A DNA stretch of 22,619 bases from Perkinsus marinus ATCC 50983. Lineage: Eukaryota > Perkinsozoa > Perkinsida > Perkinsidae. The notes under the pieces were generated by a model that saw nothing but the letters and a program-made list of their open reading frames with translations, made no database searches and was not told the origin of the DNA. Below are positions 1 to 8,952 of the stretch, piece by piece; the first letter of the stretch is position 1, and every line of letters starts with the position of its first letter. The position numbers were made by a program, and so were the translations under genes. The stretch lies in assembly GCF_000006405.1 (NCBI RefSeq), contig NW_003210155.1, forward strand, positions 60,326 to 82,944, in the 5' to 3' direction.

Positions 1-18
1 TCGCTCCGCTAGACTCAC

Positions 19-1372
19 CCCACTAGCTTCTAAAATCTCTTCAACAGTAATAGCTTCGTCATCAGACAGGCATGAAGATACCTACCAAATCGTTCAGCAG
101 TTTTAAATACATTACTAAAATTAATTACCATTTGCAGTGTGTTGATAGCAGATCTGAGATCCCCGTTAGAAGTGCCCAGAAGCGCCTCCATAGCACCGTT
201 GGCCATTTTCACTCCTTCGCAATTCGCGATGTATTCCAATCGGCCTCTTTGGGATTCATCCGAAAGCTGCATAAAAAACGAAGAGAAGTTAATTATGAGT
301 TTTGCTCAATACTACTGGTTCGAATCGGAACTTGGCACATCGAGATTGCAGTGGTTCGATGATCCTACAGAGAGAAAACGCCATACCACACCTCCCTCAA
401 CGGGCCTATCTTCCTACCTTGACACATAGTTGCAGATGATACAGAATCGAGTCACTTGTGTGTAGTTCTCGATGATTCTCCTCAGGGCCGCCTGAAATCC
501 ACTCGTATCCTTCTTCAAAAAAATTTCCAACTACTTGTGCATCTTTAGTCATGGAATCCGCCTCGTCAAGTACGATGATCTTGAACGGTGGAGCGCTCTT
601 TCCCGACCCGGGGGCAACTGCGCGAACAGAAATCTGACAAAAAAATAAGTTTCTTGAGAATCAACTTCGAACGAAAATCGAAAACTGACCTGAGCGAATT
701 TCTTCACTTTATCTCGAATCACGTCGATTCCCCGTTCATCCGATGCATTCAGCTCGAGGACTCTATCACGCCACAGCTCAGGACCGAAGAGCTCTCGAGC
801 CAATGCGAGAATTGCCGACGTCTTGCCGTTGCCAGGAGGGCCGTAGAAGAGCAGATGTGGCAGCTACGATAAGCACCAGGACGGCTATTCGGAAGGTCGT
901 GAGTTCTAATCCCCAGTGGTACATTTCCAGTCCCCACAGCTTCCTTCAACGCTCCCACTACTTCCGGTTGATGAGCAAGCTCCTCTACTCGAGCGGGCCG
1001 ACTGAACACAATCAAATATATCACAACGATTATATTTGGTACCCCTAGGAAAGTGTAGAAAAATATGCACATTGCCAACTACAGTTGTTGGTGACAACAT
1101 GAAAATTATGAGAGGAAATTTTAGGAAAATCCTCAATGGTTTCTGTACAACTCCTATCTAAACTTCCATAATTAGCTTTGGGAACTTCTGAGCTCAGCTG
1201 GAGAAAGCAAACATATATTCGTGAGATGCCAAGTCATCCTCAAGATATTTTTCAAGTCCCCCGCCCCGTGAAATTCCAAAACTTACTATTTTTCCACCCA
1301 CGGTACGGCTCTCTCCTGCTTATGCTTCTCCATCGAAGAAGAAGACGACGACGAGGAGGAGGAGGACATCAT
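19..1372 (-). CDS. RFC4: Replication factor C subunit 4 (clamp-loader ATPase), 3' end off the window
   Basis: Small subunit of the RFC clamp loader, which opens PCNA and loads it on primed DNA in the nucleus. Eight exons splice in phase with GT-AG introns: 1372-1287, 1001-923, 863-690, 633-535, 491-418, 364-316, 266-129, 81-19; the next donor GTGAGT sits at 18-13 and the gene runs off the edge. Together they give about 254 residues. Visible in order: an 11-Ser N-terminal run, PWVEKYRP (RFC box), Walker [10 protein letters not shown], the motif LNASDERGI, Walker [11 protein letters not shown], the SRC box (IIEPLQSRC) with arginine finger, then [11 protein letters not shown]. The match to animal RFC4 / yeast Rfc2 is close, including ARELFGPEL. 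Introns are 43-59 nt except intron 1 (285 nt), which carries a family 1 element. Walker A has Asn where most RFC subunits have Thr. The start is the first of two adjacent Met codons; an open frame continues upstream to 1513 but looks like leader. The family assignment is very secure. Confidence 0.95.
1053..1220 (+). repeat. Family 1 inverted-repeat element, single arm, in RFC4 intron 1
   Basis: One arm of the family 1 foldback element (see the complete copy at 7577-7892): it runs from a GAAAAATATGCACAT block through GTTGGTGACAA to the end GAGCTCAGCTGGAGAAAGC. It fills more than half of RFC4 intron 1. A second arm in opposite orientation lies at 1583-1732, so RFC4 exon 1 sits between two inverted arms. 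Confidence 0.8.
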
Positions 1373-1582
1373 ACGAAGTAAGCTAAACTTGACCTTAGAC
1401 TTCAGCACTCTCGATGTATTTAGCGCGCGCCATGATGATCGATTATCTACCATATGCGCAGGTTGCAAACTGCTCGGTAAGCGAGTAAGAGTTGAATCGC
1501 TCTTGTGGCTCAATGCTCAGCAGCTTTCGCTGTTGAGCAACTGAGCACGGTCTGGCTTCGAGCGTACCCAAAGTCAGTGTTG

Positions 1583-1732
1583 GAGGAATATATGTTCGCT
1601 TTCCTCAGCTGAGCTCGGAAGTTTCCAAAGAATTTGGGTAGAAATGTACAGAAACCAATGATAATTTTCTCAACAGTTGCCCCTCAGAATTATCGCGTTG
1701 TCACCAACAAATGTAATTGCATATTTTCCTAC
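1583..1732 (-). repeat. Family 1 inverted-repeat element, single arm
   Basis: Reverse-orientation arm of family 1: TTCGCTTTCCTCAGCTGAGC at its outer end, then a diverged middle, then TTGTCACCAACAAATG and ATATTTTCC. It lies just upstream of RFC4 and faces the arm at 1053-1220. Confidence 0.75.
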
Positions 1733-1783
1733 GTGAGGTCGGCCCGCAGAACCCCAGTTTTTGTAGTAGCGCCCAAGACAATG

Positions 1784-1919
1784 GAGTTTCACAACCCGTT
1801 TCACGTGAGGTGGCGTAAAACTCGGTGAAAAACTAGGGGATATTCGCGGTGATATGCAGTAGTCGTGAAATACATTTTTCACTAGTGTTTTTCATATCAC
1901 TAGGGTGGCCGTGAAACTC
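1784..1919. repeat. Family 2 short TIR element with target duplication
   Basis: A 136-bp element with terminal inverted repeats GAGTTTCAC and GTGAAACTC. It is flanked by CAATG on both sides (1779-1783 and 1920-1924). Its internal landmarks, shared by all copies, are GATATTCGCGGTGATATGCAG and CATATCACTAGGGTG. It has no coding capacity and is probably a MITE; the superfamily is unknown. Confidence 0.8.
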
Positions 1920-1992
1920 CAATGATAATAGTCGGGGAACACCCTTACATATTCTTACCAACGATCGAACTATCTATTATTCAATATCAATA

Positions 1993-2174
1993 AAGTTTCA
2001 CAACAAGCCGTTTTACGTGAAGTGGCGTACTACTTCATGTGAAGAAAACATATTCCACGACTACTACAGGTCGCGAATATCGCGTTATTCACCGAGTTTT
2101 ACGCCACTCCACGTAAAACGGGTTGTTGTGAAACTCCAGTGTTTCTCACATCACTAGGGTGGCCGTGAAACTCC
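1993..2174. repeat. Composite of two family 2 elements
   Basis: Two overlapping or nested family 2 copies in opposite orientation. It opens with AGTTTCACAACAAGCCG and CGTGAAGTGGCG, switches into a reversed copy (GCGAATATCGCG, GCCACTCCACGT) and ends with the usual CATCACTAGGGTGGCCGTGAAACTCC. This looks like one copy inserted into another, or a rearranged pair. Confidence 0.65.
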
Positions 2175-2425
2175 AATGACATCTGTAAATTTATAGGCAT
2201 TTTAATTTTCACTTCGCCTCTTGAAAATTTCGTCCTCTCACAAGCGGACCGCCCCCAAACCCTGCGAGGCATCACCCCTATCTGAAACACCGACTTTGGC
2301 CGCTCTAGACTCCTCCTCATCACCCACCTATTCGAGTACCGATGGGATGTCACCAGGAACGGCAAAGAAGACCGCGAACCAACAACTGAGTGAGAATATA
2401 CACTACTGGAGTTTCAAAACAACAA

Positions 2426-2546
2426 TGTAAACTCCTATAATTAGTGAGGAAACTTTTCGAAAAAAAAATCCAACATTAAATCTACCATTACAACCAGCAT
2501 TGTAATAAATATTCGCTTTCCTCAGCTGAGTCCAGGAATTTCCGAC
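2426..2546. repeat. Family 1 fragments around a short A-rich gap
   Basis: Two short pieces of family 1: GTAAACTCCTATAATTAGTG (2426 on) and, in opposite orientation, ATTCGCTTTCCTCAGCTGAG (2508 on). The outer ends are kept and the middle is lost. A family 2 terminus (GGAGTTTCAAAAC) lies just before it. Confidence 0.55.
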
Positions 2547-2563
2547 CAAGAATATACACTATC

Positions 2564-2661
2564 GGAGTTTCAAAACAACAATGTGAAGTGGCGTCGTAAA
2601 ACTCGGTGAAAAACTAGGCGATATTCGCGGTCTGTTTTTCATATCACAGTCGTGAAACTCC
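2564..2661. repeat. Family 2 element, internally shortened
   Basis: It has both family 2 termini (GGAGTTTCA and GTGAAACTCC) and the core GATATTCGCGG, but the middle is shorter than in other copies (98 bp). No matching flank duplication is visible. Confidence 0.65.
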
Positions 2662-2700
2662 ATTATTAATTTCCTCGTGAACTACAGATTGTTCACTAAC

Positions 2701-2865
2701 GGTATTTCCTCAGCTGAGCTCAGGAATTTCCTCACTAATTATAGAAATCTACATACGACTTCGAGTAGGAATGTACAGAAGCCAATGAGAATTCCCTGAA
2801 ATTTCCTCTCATAATTTTCATATTATCACCAACACATGTAGTTGACCATGTGCATATTTTTCCAG
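2701..2865 (-). repeat. Family 1 element, near-complete single arm
   Basis: A well-preserved reverse arm: TTTCCTCAGCTGAGCTCAGG, then CACTAATTATAG, GTACAGAAGCCAATGAGAAT, ACCAACACATGTAGTTGACC and CATATTTTTCC. Its inner end coincides with the splice acceptor CAG (2863-2865) of the candidate exon that begins at 2866. The element may therefore have supplied the polypyrimidine tract and acceptor. Confidence 0.75.
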
Positions 2866-4547
2866 ACTGATATTTTCGGCGTTTTTCTGTGGTTTAGGGT
2901 TGCCTTCATCACCATCATCATCATCACCGTGGATCTCAGCATTTCTTCATGCGATGTGTACAGAAGCCGTTACGGCTTGTTTCATTGGACCGCTGTTGAC
3001 GAGTTCTCCAACGGCGTGGTTTTGGGTGAGAAATTTTCGGTTTTGAATTCATTTGTTCTATTGTGACGAAAACGTGCAAAAATGAGAATTTGTACTTTTC
3101 GTGGGATTTTTTTTGGTCAGAAAATCAATCTTCAGACTTTTTTCTTTATAATATGAAGAATTTTTTTCAGTAGAGAAGTTTTCCAATTCTTGGTATTTGT
3201 GAGAGGTTTGAGACTTCACAATTTAGTCGCATAATGAACATCAAAAATGGAAGAATGACCGGTTCGGTTGAAACAGAAAATTGTTTTGTAATTGACAACG
3301 GAGTTTCACAACAACCCGTTTTACGTGAAGTGGTGTAAAACTCCATGTGAAAAACGCGATATTCGCGGTGATATGCAGTAGTTGTGAAATATATCACTAG
3401 GGTGAAACTCCATCGAGTGAAAAAGTAATTTTAATTTTCCCTTTTTTCCCAGATGCTGATTCTCCTAAATCTAACAAGTGTTTTCGTATGGGCATCAACA
3501 GCCCCAGTCGTAGACCTCTCCAGTGACGATGACAGCACTCCAACAATTCTCGCACACTCTGACCCCGCACCTCAGCCACTCGAACGCAGCGCAGCATGCC
3601 TTGCAGTAGTTGCATGCTTGTCGCAGTATGTCACTTTACTAGACGGGTTGGTGGCTGATAAACGCTGGGCGTTGGTATATTTGATCGCGATCTATTCACT
3701 AGGAGTTTTGATGATAATTTTTTTGAAACCACAAAGTGCCGGACGATGGGTTGTTGTTGATTCTCTGACGGGAAGTAGCAGTGCAAAGGCCTGTTGGTCG
3801 CTCCTGGCGATGTGCTTTCTGTGGTCGATACTTGTTGGAGTCGTAGACCCCTCGAGGCCGCGTACAGTGACTGAGATAGACCCTTCAGTTGACGTGGCAG
3901 TTCCCCCACCAGTGTTGCTGCTGTTGGGAATACTGTGTGCTGCTGGAGGGGCGTGGGTTCGAATCCCGGTACCGGCATTTTTAACGAAAGTATTTCCTAC
4001 AGTCCCCACAAGCTCAATGCAAACAGTGGTGACGAACGCGACGACTTTGGGGTGTTTTTTATTGTTGAAATCGGTTTACGATCGACATGCTCTTGGAAGA
4101 GTAACACTTTTACTATTACGGAAACTAATGGGGCCGTTTTGTAACGCGATGGCTTCTTTGCATGGTGTTTGCGAAGATTTGCACAATTTGGTGAAAGCGA
4201 CTGGGACGAGGAAAAAATGGAAAATTCCGTCAATTTTAATGTTGGCGCATTTGGTGACTGCTATGCTGTTCATTGGGAGAGACGCAGAATTGAGTGAAAT
4301 TTGGAAATATTCCGCGAGAATTTATCACATGGCCCTTGACAACGTCGAAGTGGAGATGATCGCCAAACCAGGAGAGTTCGCGAGGAAGTTGATTTCCGAG
4401 GCGGAAATTGAAGAAAAATTGGTATCAAACGAAATTGAAGGTGTTGAGGTTGGCTCGGTTGCGAGAGAAAATGTTAGTCAAACTACGACGGTACACCGTG
4501 CTGAGGTGGCACTGCATGAAGATAAAGTGAATGTAGTCCAGAAATGA
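2866..4547 (+). CDS. Unrecognised multi-pass membrane protein, 3' exons
   Basis: I do not recognise the family. The large exon 3453-4547 encodes 364 residues from an ATG that directly follows a good acceptor (TTTTTTCCCAG). Hydrophobic segments lie near residues 1-14, 72-91, 112-131, 153-168, 192-207 and 260-275, with an acidic tail after about 295. The N-terminal part has an acidic patch (DLSSDDD). An upstream exon 2866-3025, with acceptor TTTTTCCAG and donor GTGAGA, splices in frame to it and would add 53 residues, also hydrophobic and Ser/Pro-rich. The 427-nt intron between them (3026-3452) contains a family 2 element. A Ser/Thr/Pro-rich open stretch at 2245-2389 could be an earlier exon, but its phase does not join to 2866, so the 5' end is unresolved. 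The gene is probably divergently arranged with RFC4. The last exon is confident as coding; function is unknown. Confidence 0.7.
3301..3410. repeat. Family 2 element in an intron
   Basis: A 110-bp family 2 copy with GAGTTTCACAACAACCCG and GGTGAAACTC termini. The flanks are CAACG and CATCG, an imperfect 5-bp duplication. It lies in the intron before the 3453-4547 exon. Confidence 0.75.
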
Positions 4548-4669
4548 TATTATTACGACACTTGTAGTGATCAATTTGTGTTGTGTTGGGAGCAGCCGGA
4601 GGCGATGGAAGGTGGACTTGTGGTCGGAGGTGGTGGATGGCATCTACCAGCATCTCTCTGGCATCTGGT

Positions 4670-4694
4670 CAGTAGCATCTACTAGATGCTACTG
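4670..4694. repeat. Perfect 12-bp inverted repeat with a 1-nt centre
   Basis: CAGTAGCATCTA, one C, TAGATGCTACTG. It lies 6 bp before the 10-bp minisatellite and about 120 bp after the stop of the membrane-protein gene. It is one of the one-base-spaced palindromes discussed in the findings. Confidence 0.95.
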
Positions 4695-4700
4695 TATCAC

Positions 4701-5140
4701 TCATTATCGATCATTATCGATCATTAACAATCATTAACAATCATTAACAATCATTAACAATCATTAACAATCATTATCAATCATTAACAATCATTAACAA
4801 TCATTAACAATCATTAATAATCATTAACAATCATTAAAAATCATTAACAATCATTAACAATTATTAACAATCATTAACAATCCTTAACAATCATTAACAA
4901 TCATTAACAATCATTAACAATCATTAACAATCCTTAACAATCATTAACAATAATTAACAATCATTAACAATCCTTAACAATCATAAACAATCATTAACAA
5001 TCATTAACAATTATTAACAATCATTAACAATCATTAACAATCATTAACAATCATTATCAATCATTAACAATCATTAACAATCATTAACAATCATTATCGA
5101 TCGATATCGATCATTATCGATCATTATCAATCATTATCAG
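4701..5140. repeat. Minisatellite, 44 units of 10 bp
   Basis: A tandem array of TCATTAACAA units, 440 bp, in unbroken 10-nt register from end to end. Units differ only by base substitutions, never by insertion or deletion. The outermost units on both sides use a variant, TCATTATCGA, while the core is TCATTAACAA. The 10-bp period with AA/TT steps in phase predicts a curved or rotationally positioned segment. Confidence 0.97.
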
Positions 5141-5178
5141 TATCGCGCTGTAGCACACAATGTGTTTCTATCGGGGGG

Positions 5179-5523
5179 ATGAATCCCTTAGCTAAGCTTA
5201 TGAGTCTACATTCATTAGGTATAATCAGGCTGCTGTCTTGCCCTGCTGTTATGTCCAGTGTGGTGTTATGCTCAATGGGCAAATCACTGACAGAGAAACT
5301 CCATTCCTGTGAAAGTAACCCGGGCGAGAAGAGTTTTCTCATAAGTGCTCAATCGGCAAAACAAACTGTGGTTGCATTAAAATGTGTGGCATCAGTGAGG
5401 AAGCTATGGCGAAAAGAAATTCTTGGAGTGTTTGCTATGGTCGTGGGCTTGACTCCCAGTACGAATATTTCTAGTCTTACTCATCGTCTTAGAGCACAAG
5501 TGTTTCGACCAATACGTGGGTAA
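5179..5523 (+). CDS. Hypothetical open frame, 114 codons
   Basis: It begins with an ATG 39 bp after the minisatellite and ends at TAA. No motif is recognised: a mildly hydrophobic start, then mixed sequence with three Cys and a basic end. There is no splice evidence, no homology I can see and no conserved copy elsewhere in the window, so it may be a chance frame. Confidence 0.2.
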   Translation: MNPLAKLMSLHSLGIIRLLSCPAVMSSVVLCSMGKSLTEKLHSCESNPGEKSFLISAQSAKQTVVALKCVASVRKLWRKEILGVFAMVVGLTPSTNISSLTHRLRAQVFRPIRG

Positions 5524-6445
5524 TCGATTTCATATTTTTCCGCGGGGTGAATGAGCTATTAACGTCAAATATCGGTGTAACTCTATTAGAGTTAGTATCA
5601 CTACCAATTCCTACCATCAATTCCTAGTGGTTTACTCCGTATGCAACGACGACACTCTTGAGTTAGCGCGGGGAAGACTCGACCTTTGAGGCAAGCGACA
5701 CCGAGAGTAATGAACGTCTTGGTTGCCCAGCTGAAATCAGTAGTTTTATAACACTAACGAGAGCGCCACTATTTGGAGAGGTAGAGTGAATACGACAGTA
5801 ACAGAACAGCTTACTACTAGCCAAGCTAGGCTGAGCTGGAAGAAAGAGATTCTATCGAGAGAGATGGGAGAAAAAGAAATTAAGAGACGAGGAAAGAGAG
5901 GCAGAAGAAGGCCTATCAAAGGCCGACACGAAGTGCGACCACTTATAATCAGCCCTAGTTCTCTTAATAAGACAGATTATGACCATTTGGTGTTTGCCAT
6001 CAATGCTAGGTGTAACACGCTTTACGATAATTTACTTTTCTAGAGCTATACGGGACAGCATCCACAGCACACAACTATTGAGTGATTATAAACACAGGCC
6101 CGATCGCAGCTCCCCACCCGAAACTCGTCAACTCAATTGTCCCACTGATCACTCTATCGTCCAATAGTTGTGTGATGTGAAATCCGTCTGCCCTTTCTAG
6201 GTATGGCTAATAAGAGGTTGTACTGTTGCTGTTGAATGCATCCTATTCCTCCAAATAGTAATGCACTGGCTAGTGTTGTAAGTCAATGAGGATCTGTGAT
6301 GTCGAACAACCCAACGGGTAATCACCGCCCTTCCAACTTCATCCGTGGCCATCGAACAGCCCTCCTCACACCATTGAGGATTGGAATTCAAGATGCAAAC
6401 AGTGATCACAATTACATTTAGAGTTGAGATATACCTTGCAGTCCG
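5524..6445. other. No recognised gene
   Basis: About 0.9 kb without a convincing gene. An open frame at 5786-6043 (starting at GTG) encodes a strongly basic stretch (KRRGKRGRRR-like) and may be chance. At 6068-6080 and 6162-6174 there is a perfect 13-bp inverted repeat (CACACAACTATTG / CAATAGTTGTGTG), extended by a second 6-bp pair (AGTGAT / ATCACT) after a bulge. This would fold a roughly 107-nt hairpin. Small one-base-centred palindromes also occur, for example AACTCTATTAGAGTT near 5580. Confidence 0.5.
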
Positions 6446-6447
6446 AG

Positions 6448-6750
6448 AACATACGTTTGGTTTCCTCAACTGAGCTCGTAAATTTCCTCACCACATTATG
6501 AGAGTTTTGGGCAGGAGTGCACAAAAACCAACGATAACTTCCCAAAATTTTCCCAGAATTTCCACATTTACAGCAACATGATTGGCCTTGGTCTTAGAAG
6601 CCATAATAACACAACAGTAGAGTTTTTCCGAGTAAGTGAACACAGCGAAGCCTACCAAGGCTCAGTAGCTAGCTAAAGGGACAATGATTCTGTGCAAGTG
6701 TCTCCGGAAAGGTCTGACACGTGTAGTTGACCATGTGCATATATCCCACA
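6448..6750 (-). repeat. Family 1 arm interrupted by about 145 bp
   Basis: The outer part of a reverse arm (GGTTTCCTCAACTGAGCTCG to ACAGCAACATG, 6448-6572) and its inner part (GTGTAGTTGACCATGTGCATATATCCCAC, about 6720-6750) are separated by about 145 bp of unrelated sequence. Something was inserted, or the middle was replaced. I see no clear target duplication. Confidence 0.5.
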
Positions 6751-6919
6751 TTGTTACCTTGAGTCGTAATGGCTTCAATCAAGTCACTACTAACTACAAT
6801 TGAGTTCATGTTGATTATACTTCTCGAATTGCCGCGGATAATCGAATGAGAATAAGAAATTGAATTCATGCATGGATTATATGTTATCGATTTGTCTACT
6901 CACACAAGTTTCCTTATTC

Positions 6920-8614
6920 ATGGGGTTCCACAGATTCGTGTCAGTAGCACTACTCTTCGCCTGTTTCGTTGACGCAGTCAGTTTGGAATGCTCAAATGCT
7001 TGGCATAAAATGGTAAATTTTGAAGTTTTACACCGCGGAAATTCCGTTTTTTTTCAGACACATTCCTCGGCATTCCAATTTTGGTACCAGCGCGAGCGAC
7101 GTTTGTGCTATCTGATTTTCCAAAACTCAGTGGCGACTTGTTGTGAAGAGGTAAGTCTTTGAGGATGAGAGGATGTGCACATGGTCGACTACGCGTGTTG
7201 ATTCGAATACTGAGATTAGCGTTTGTTTCCCCCCGCATAGATCGTGTGTGAATTCACAAAATGTAGGGTGCTTGTTTACCATCATCAATCACGTGATACA
7301 ATACACATTATATTTCCACACACTGGAGTTTCACAACCCGTTTTACGTGAAGTGGTGTAAAACTTGGTGAAAAACGCGATATTCGCGGTGATATGCAGTA
7401 GTCGGGAAATGTATTCTCCGATAGTGTTTTCATATCACTAGGGTGCAACTCCACTGTACATTCATAGCGTCCAAGGCGCGCAGCATATACATGTGAAATG
7501 GAGACAGAATAGAGCCGAAATAATGCGCGACCGAATCGCCATCATAATCATGCTTTCGAGCAATGTTGAATTGTGCGTTCGCTCCCTTCACCTGAGCTCA
7601 GCAGTTCCCTTATTGTAGAGGTTTACAAATGAACTCGAGTAGAAGTATTCGGGAACCAACGAAAACTCCCTCAAAAACTTTCATAGTGCTACTTATATAT
7701 GTATAGTGTGGGAAAATATGCACATAGTCAACTACATGTGTTGGTGACAATATGAAAATTATGGCAAATTCTCCTTGGCTTCTGTACGTTTCTACTCGAG
7801 TTCACATGTAAACTTCTATAAGTTATAGAACTCATAGAAGTTATAGACTATAACTAGTGGGGGAATTCCTGAGCTCAGCTGAGGAAAGCGAACGTATATT
7901 TCTCCAACACACATGTACTTGAGTATGTGAATACTCCTCTACACTGATTCCGGAGTATATCTTAGGTTGATTTTGGCAACCAACGATTCGAAAATTGCAA
8001 TTCACGTTGTGGAGTGGATTGTCGTTACGGAGAAGATTGGGAACGAGTTTGCTCCGAAAGCTTCGGTGAGTTCAGAAGAGTGTAATTAAAAGATAATGTG
8101 ATAGTTGCATAAACTTATATTGGCATGAGTGTAAATTGGTTCTGATAATTCTGTTGAACTGCTGAGGAAATATTTGAATATACTTCACGAGTACTTCGTA
8201 TCACTGCGAAACAAAGCGTTTTTCACAGAGAACAACGCCATTTCACGTAAAGCGGGTGAAACTTCAATGTGAACATTACTCTGGACATGTAATGTGATGA
8301 AAGTAACCTCTCAAGACTATGATAGAGCCAAGTTGCTCACTAATAGTCAGTCGCTATCATTCATCCCGGAATGGAAAACGTACACTCTTCACATTTGCAT
8401 AGTATCAAATTGGCACGCAGTGCATGTGGTGAAAAGACATCTATAACCTAGGCTTTGAACTTTTCCATTTCGAGAAAGGCATACTTTCGACCTCGTCTGT
8501 TAACAGCGGGCGATTTCAGGCAAAATGTGTTCTTTGGAAACGAGCGTATCACCGTACAACCCAGTCGCTATAACATCCAATGTGTGCTTGCCGAAAGAAT
8601 GCGATATTAATTGA
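6920..8614 (+). CDS. Secreted cysteine-rich protein, four exons
   Basis: Exons 6920-7012, 7058-7150, 7966-8065 and 8520-8614 splice in phase (donors GTAAAT, GTAAGT, GTGAGT; acceptors TTTTTTTCAG, ATCTTAG, GATTTCAG) to give 126 residues ending at TGA. Residues 1-21 are a signal peptide (MGFHRFVSVALLFACFVDA). The mature part has 11 Cys, including CC in exon 2, CNSRC...DC in exon 3 and VCLPKEC near the C-terminus. The spacing (FGN..FENC...MCSL...VCLPKEC) recalls the extracellular NRF-type domain that precedes acyltransferase-3 domains; that is only a resemblance. Intron 1 (45 nt) has no stop and could be read through. Introns 2 (815 nt) and 3 (454 nt) carry family 1 and 2 elements. An alternative reads through the exon 3 donor to a stop at 8083. 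Earlier in-frame ATGs exist, but 6920 gives the best signal peptide. Exons 3-4 are duplicated at about 15.2 and 21.8 kb. Confidence 0.7.
7326..7451. repeat. Family 2 element with 5-bp target duplication
   Basis: A 126-bp copy with GAGTTTCACAACCCG at one end and GTGCAACTC at the other, flanked by CACTG on both sides (7321-7325, 7452-7456). It lies in intron 2 of the secreted-protein gene. With the copy at 1784-1919 it defines a 5-bp duplication of form C-N3-G, or 3 bp if the C and G belong to the element. Confidence 0.85.
7577..7892. repeat. Family 1 foldback element, complete copy
   Basis: The most complete copy: a left arm (GTTCGCTCCCTTCACCTGAG ... GAACTCGAGTAGAAGTATTC ...), a short centre around 7690-7712, and a long right arm (GAAAATATGCACATAGTC, GTTGGTGACAATATGAAAAT, CTACTCGAGTTCACATG, GAGCTCAGCTGAGGAAAGC). 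The outer roughly 110 bp of each arm is the reverse complement of the other. It has no open frame. It sits at the left boundary of duplicated unit A and inside intron 2 of the secreted-protein gene. The right arm contains a small palindrome (TTCTATAAGTTATAGAA). Confidence 0.85.
8212..8262. repeat. Family 2 fragment
   Basis: Partial reversed copy: GCGTTTTTCACAGAG, ACGCCATTTCACGTAAAGCG, GGTGAAACTTC. It lies in intron 3 of the secreted-protein gene. Confidence 0.5.
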
Positions 8615-8694
8615 AGAATTGATGACAGGAGGGCTGCCCAAATATCGAACTGTAAGAGCTTTTGCTTCTCTTATCGTCACTTCAAATATACGAT

Positions 8695-8805
8695 GGAGTT
8701 TCACCCGTAATATGAAAAACCTATTTCAAGACTACTGCATACCATCGCGAATATTGCGTTTTTCGCAGAGTATTTCGCCACTCCACGTGGAACGAATGAA
8801 GCTCC
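8695..8805. repeat. Family 2 element, diverged subfamily
   Basis: Reversed, diverged copy: GGAGTTTCACCCGTAATATG at the left, ATCGCGAATATTGCG in the core, GCCACTCCACGTGG and GAAGCTCC at the right. The same subfamily recurs at 8841-8952 and in units B and C. Confidence 0.65.
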
Positions 8806-8840
8806 GAAGCATCAAATTAATGACGGATTATAACCTAACT

Positions 8841-8952
8841 TGAAAAGCATATTTCAAGACTACTCCATAGCGCGAATATCGCGTTTTTACAGAGTCTTTC
8901 GCTACTTCATAATATGAGTTCATATGTTCATATGAAACGGGTGAAACTTCAA
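8841..8952. repeat. Family 2 element, diverged subfamily, with palindromic insertion
   Basis: AAAAGCATATTTCAAGACTAC, GCGCGAATATCGCGTTTTT and GGTGAAACTTC mark the copy. Where relatives read CCACTCCACGTGGAACGGG, this copy has a short inverted repeat (TTCATATG, TT, CATATGAA) inserted. It belongs with the palindrome-gain events in the findings, though with a 2-nt centre. Confidence 0.55.

Noticed and set aside
864-922. Box-B-like GAGTTCTAATCCCC on the plus strand, hinting at a tRNA-derived SINE
   Set aside because: It is exactly a 59-nt RFC4 intron; the similarity is short and no SINE body is seen.
3950-3975. GGGTTCGAATCCCGG, a good tRNA B-box match
   Set aside because: It lies inside the long membrane-protein exon, with no tRNA cloverleaf around it.
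4701-5140. CRISPR-like array
   Set aside because: Contiguous 10-bp units without spacers, in a eukaryotic context; a minisatellite.
8035-8085. Exon 3 of the secreted gene read through to TAA at 8083 as the last exon
   Set aside because: Possible, but the GTGAGT donor joins in phase to a Cys-containing final exon at 8520, which fits better.
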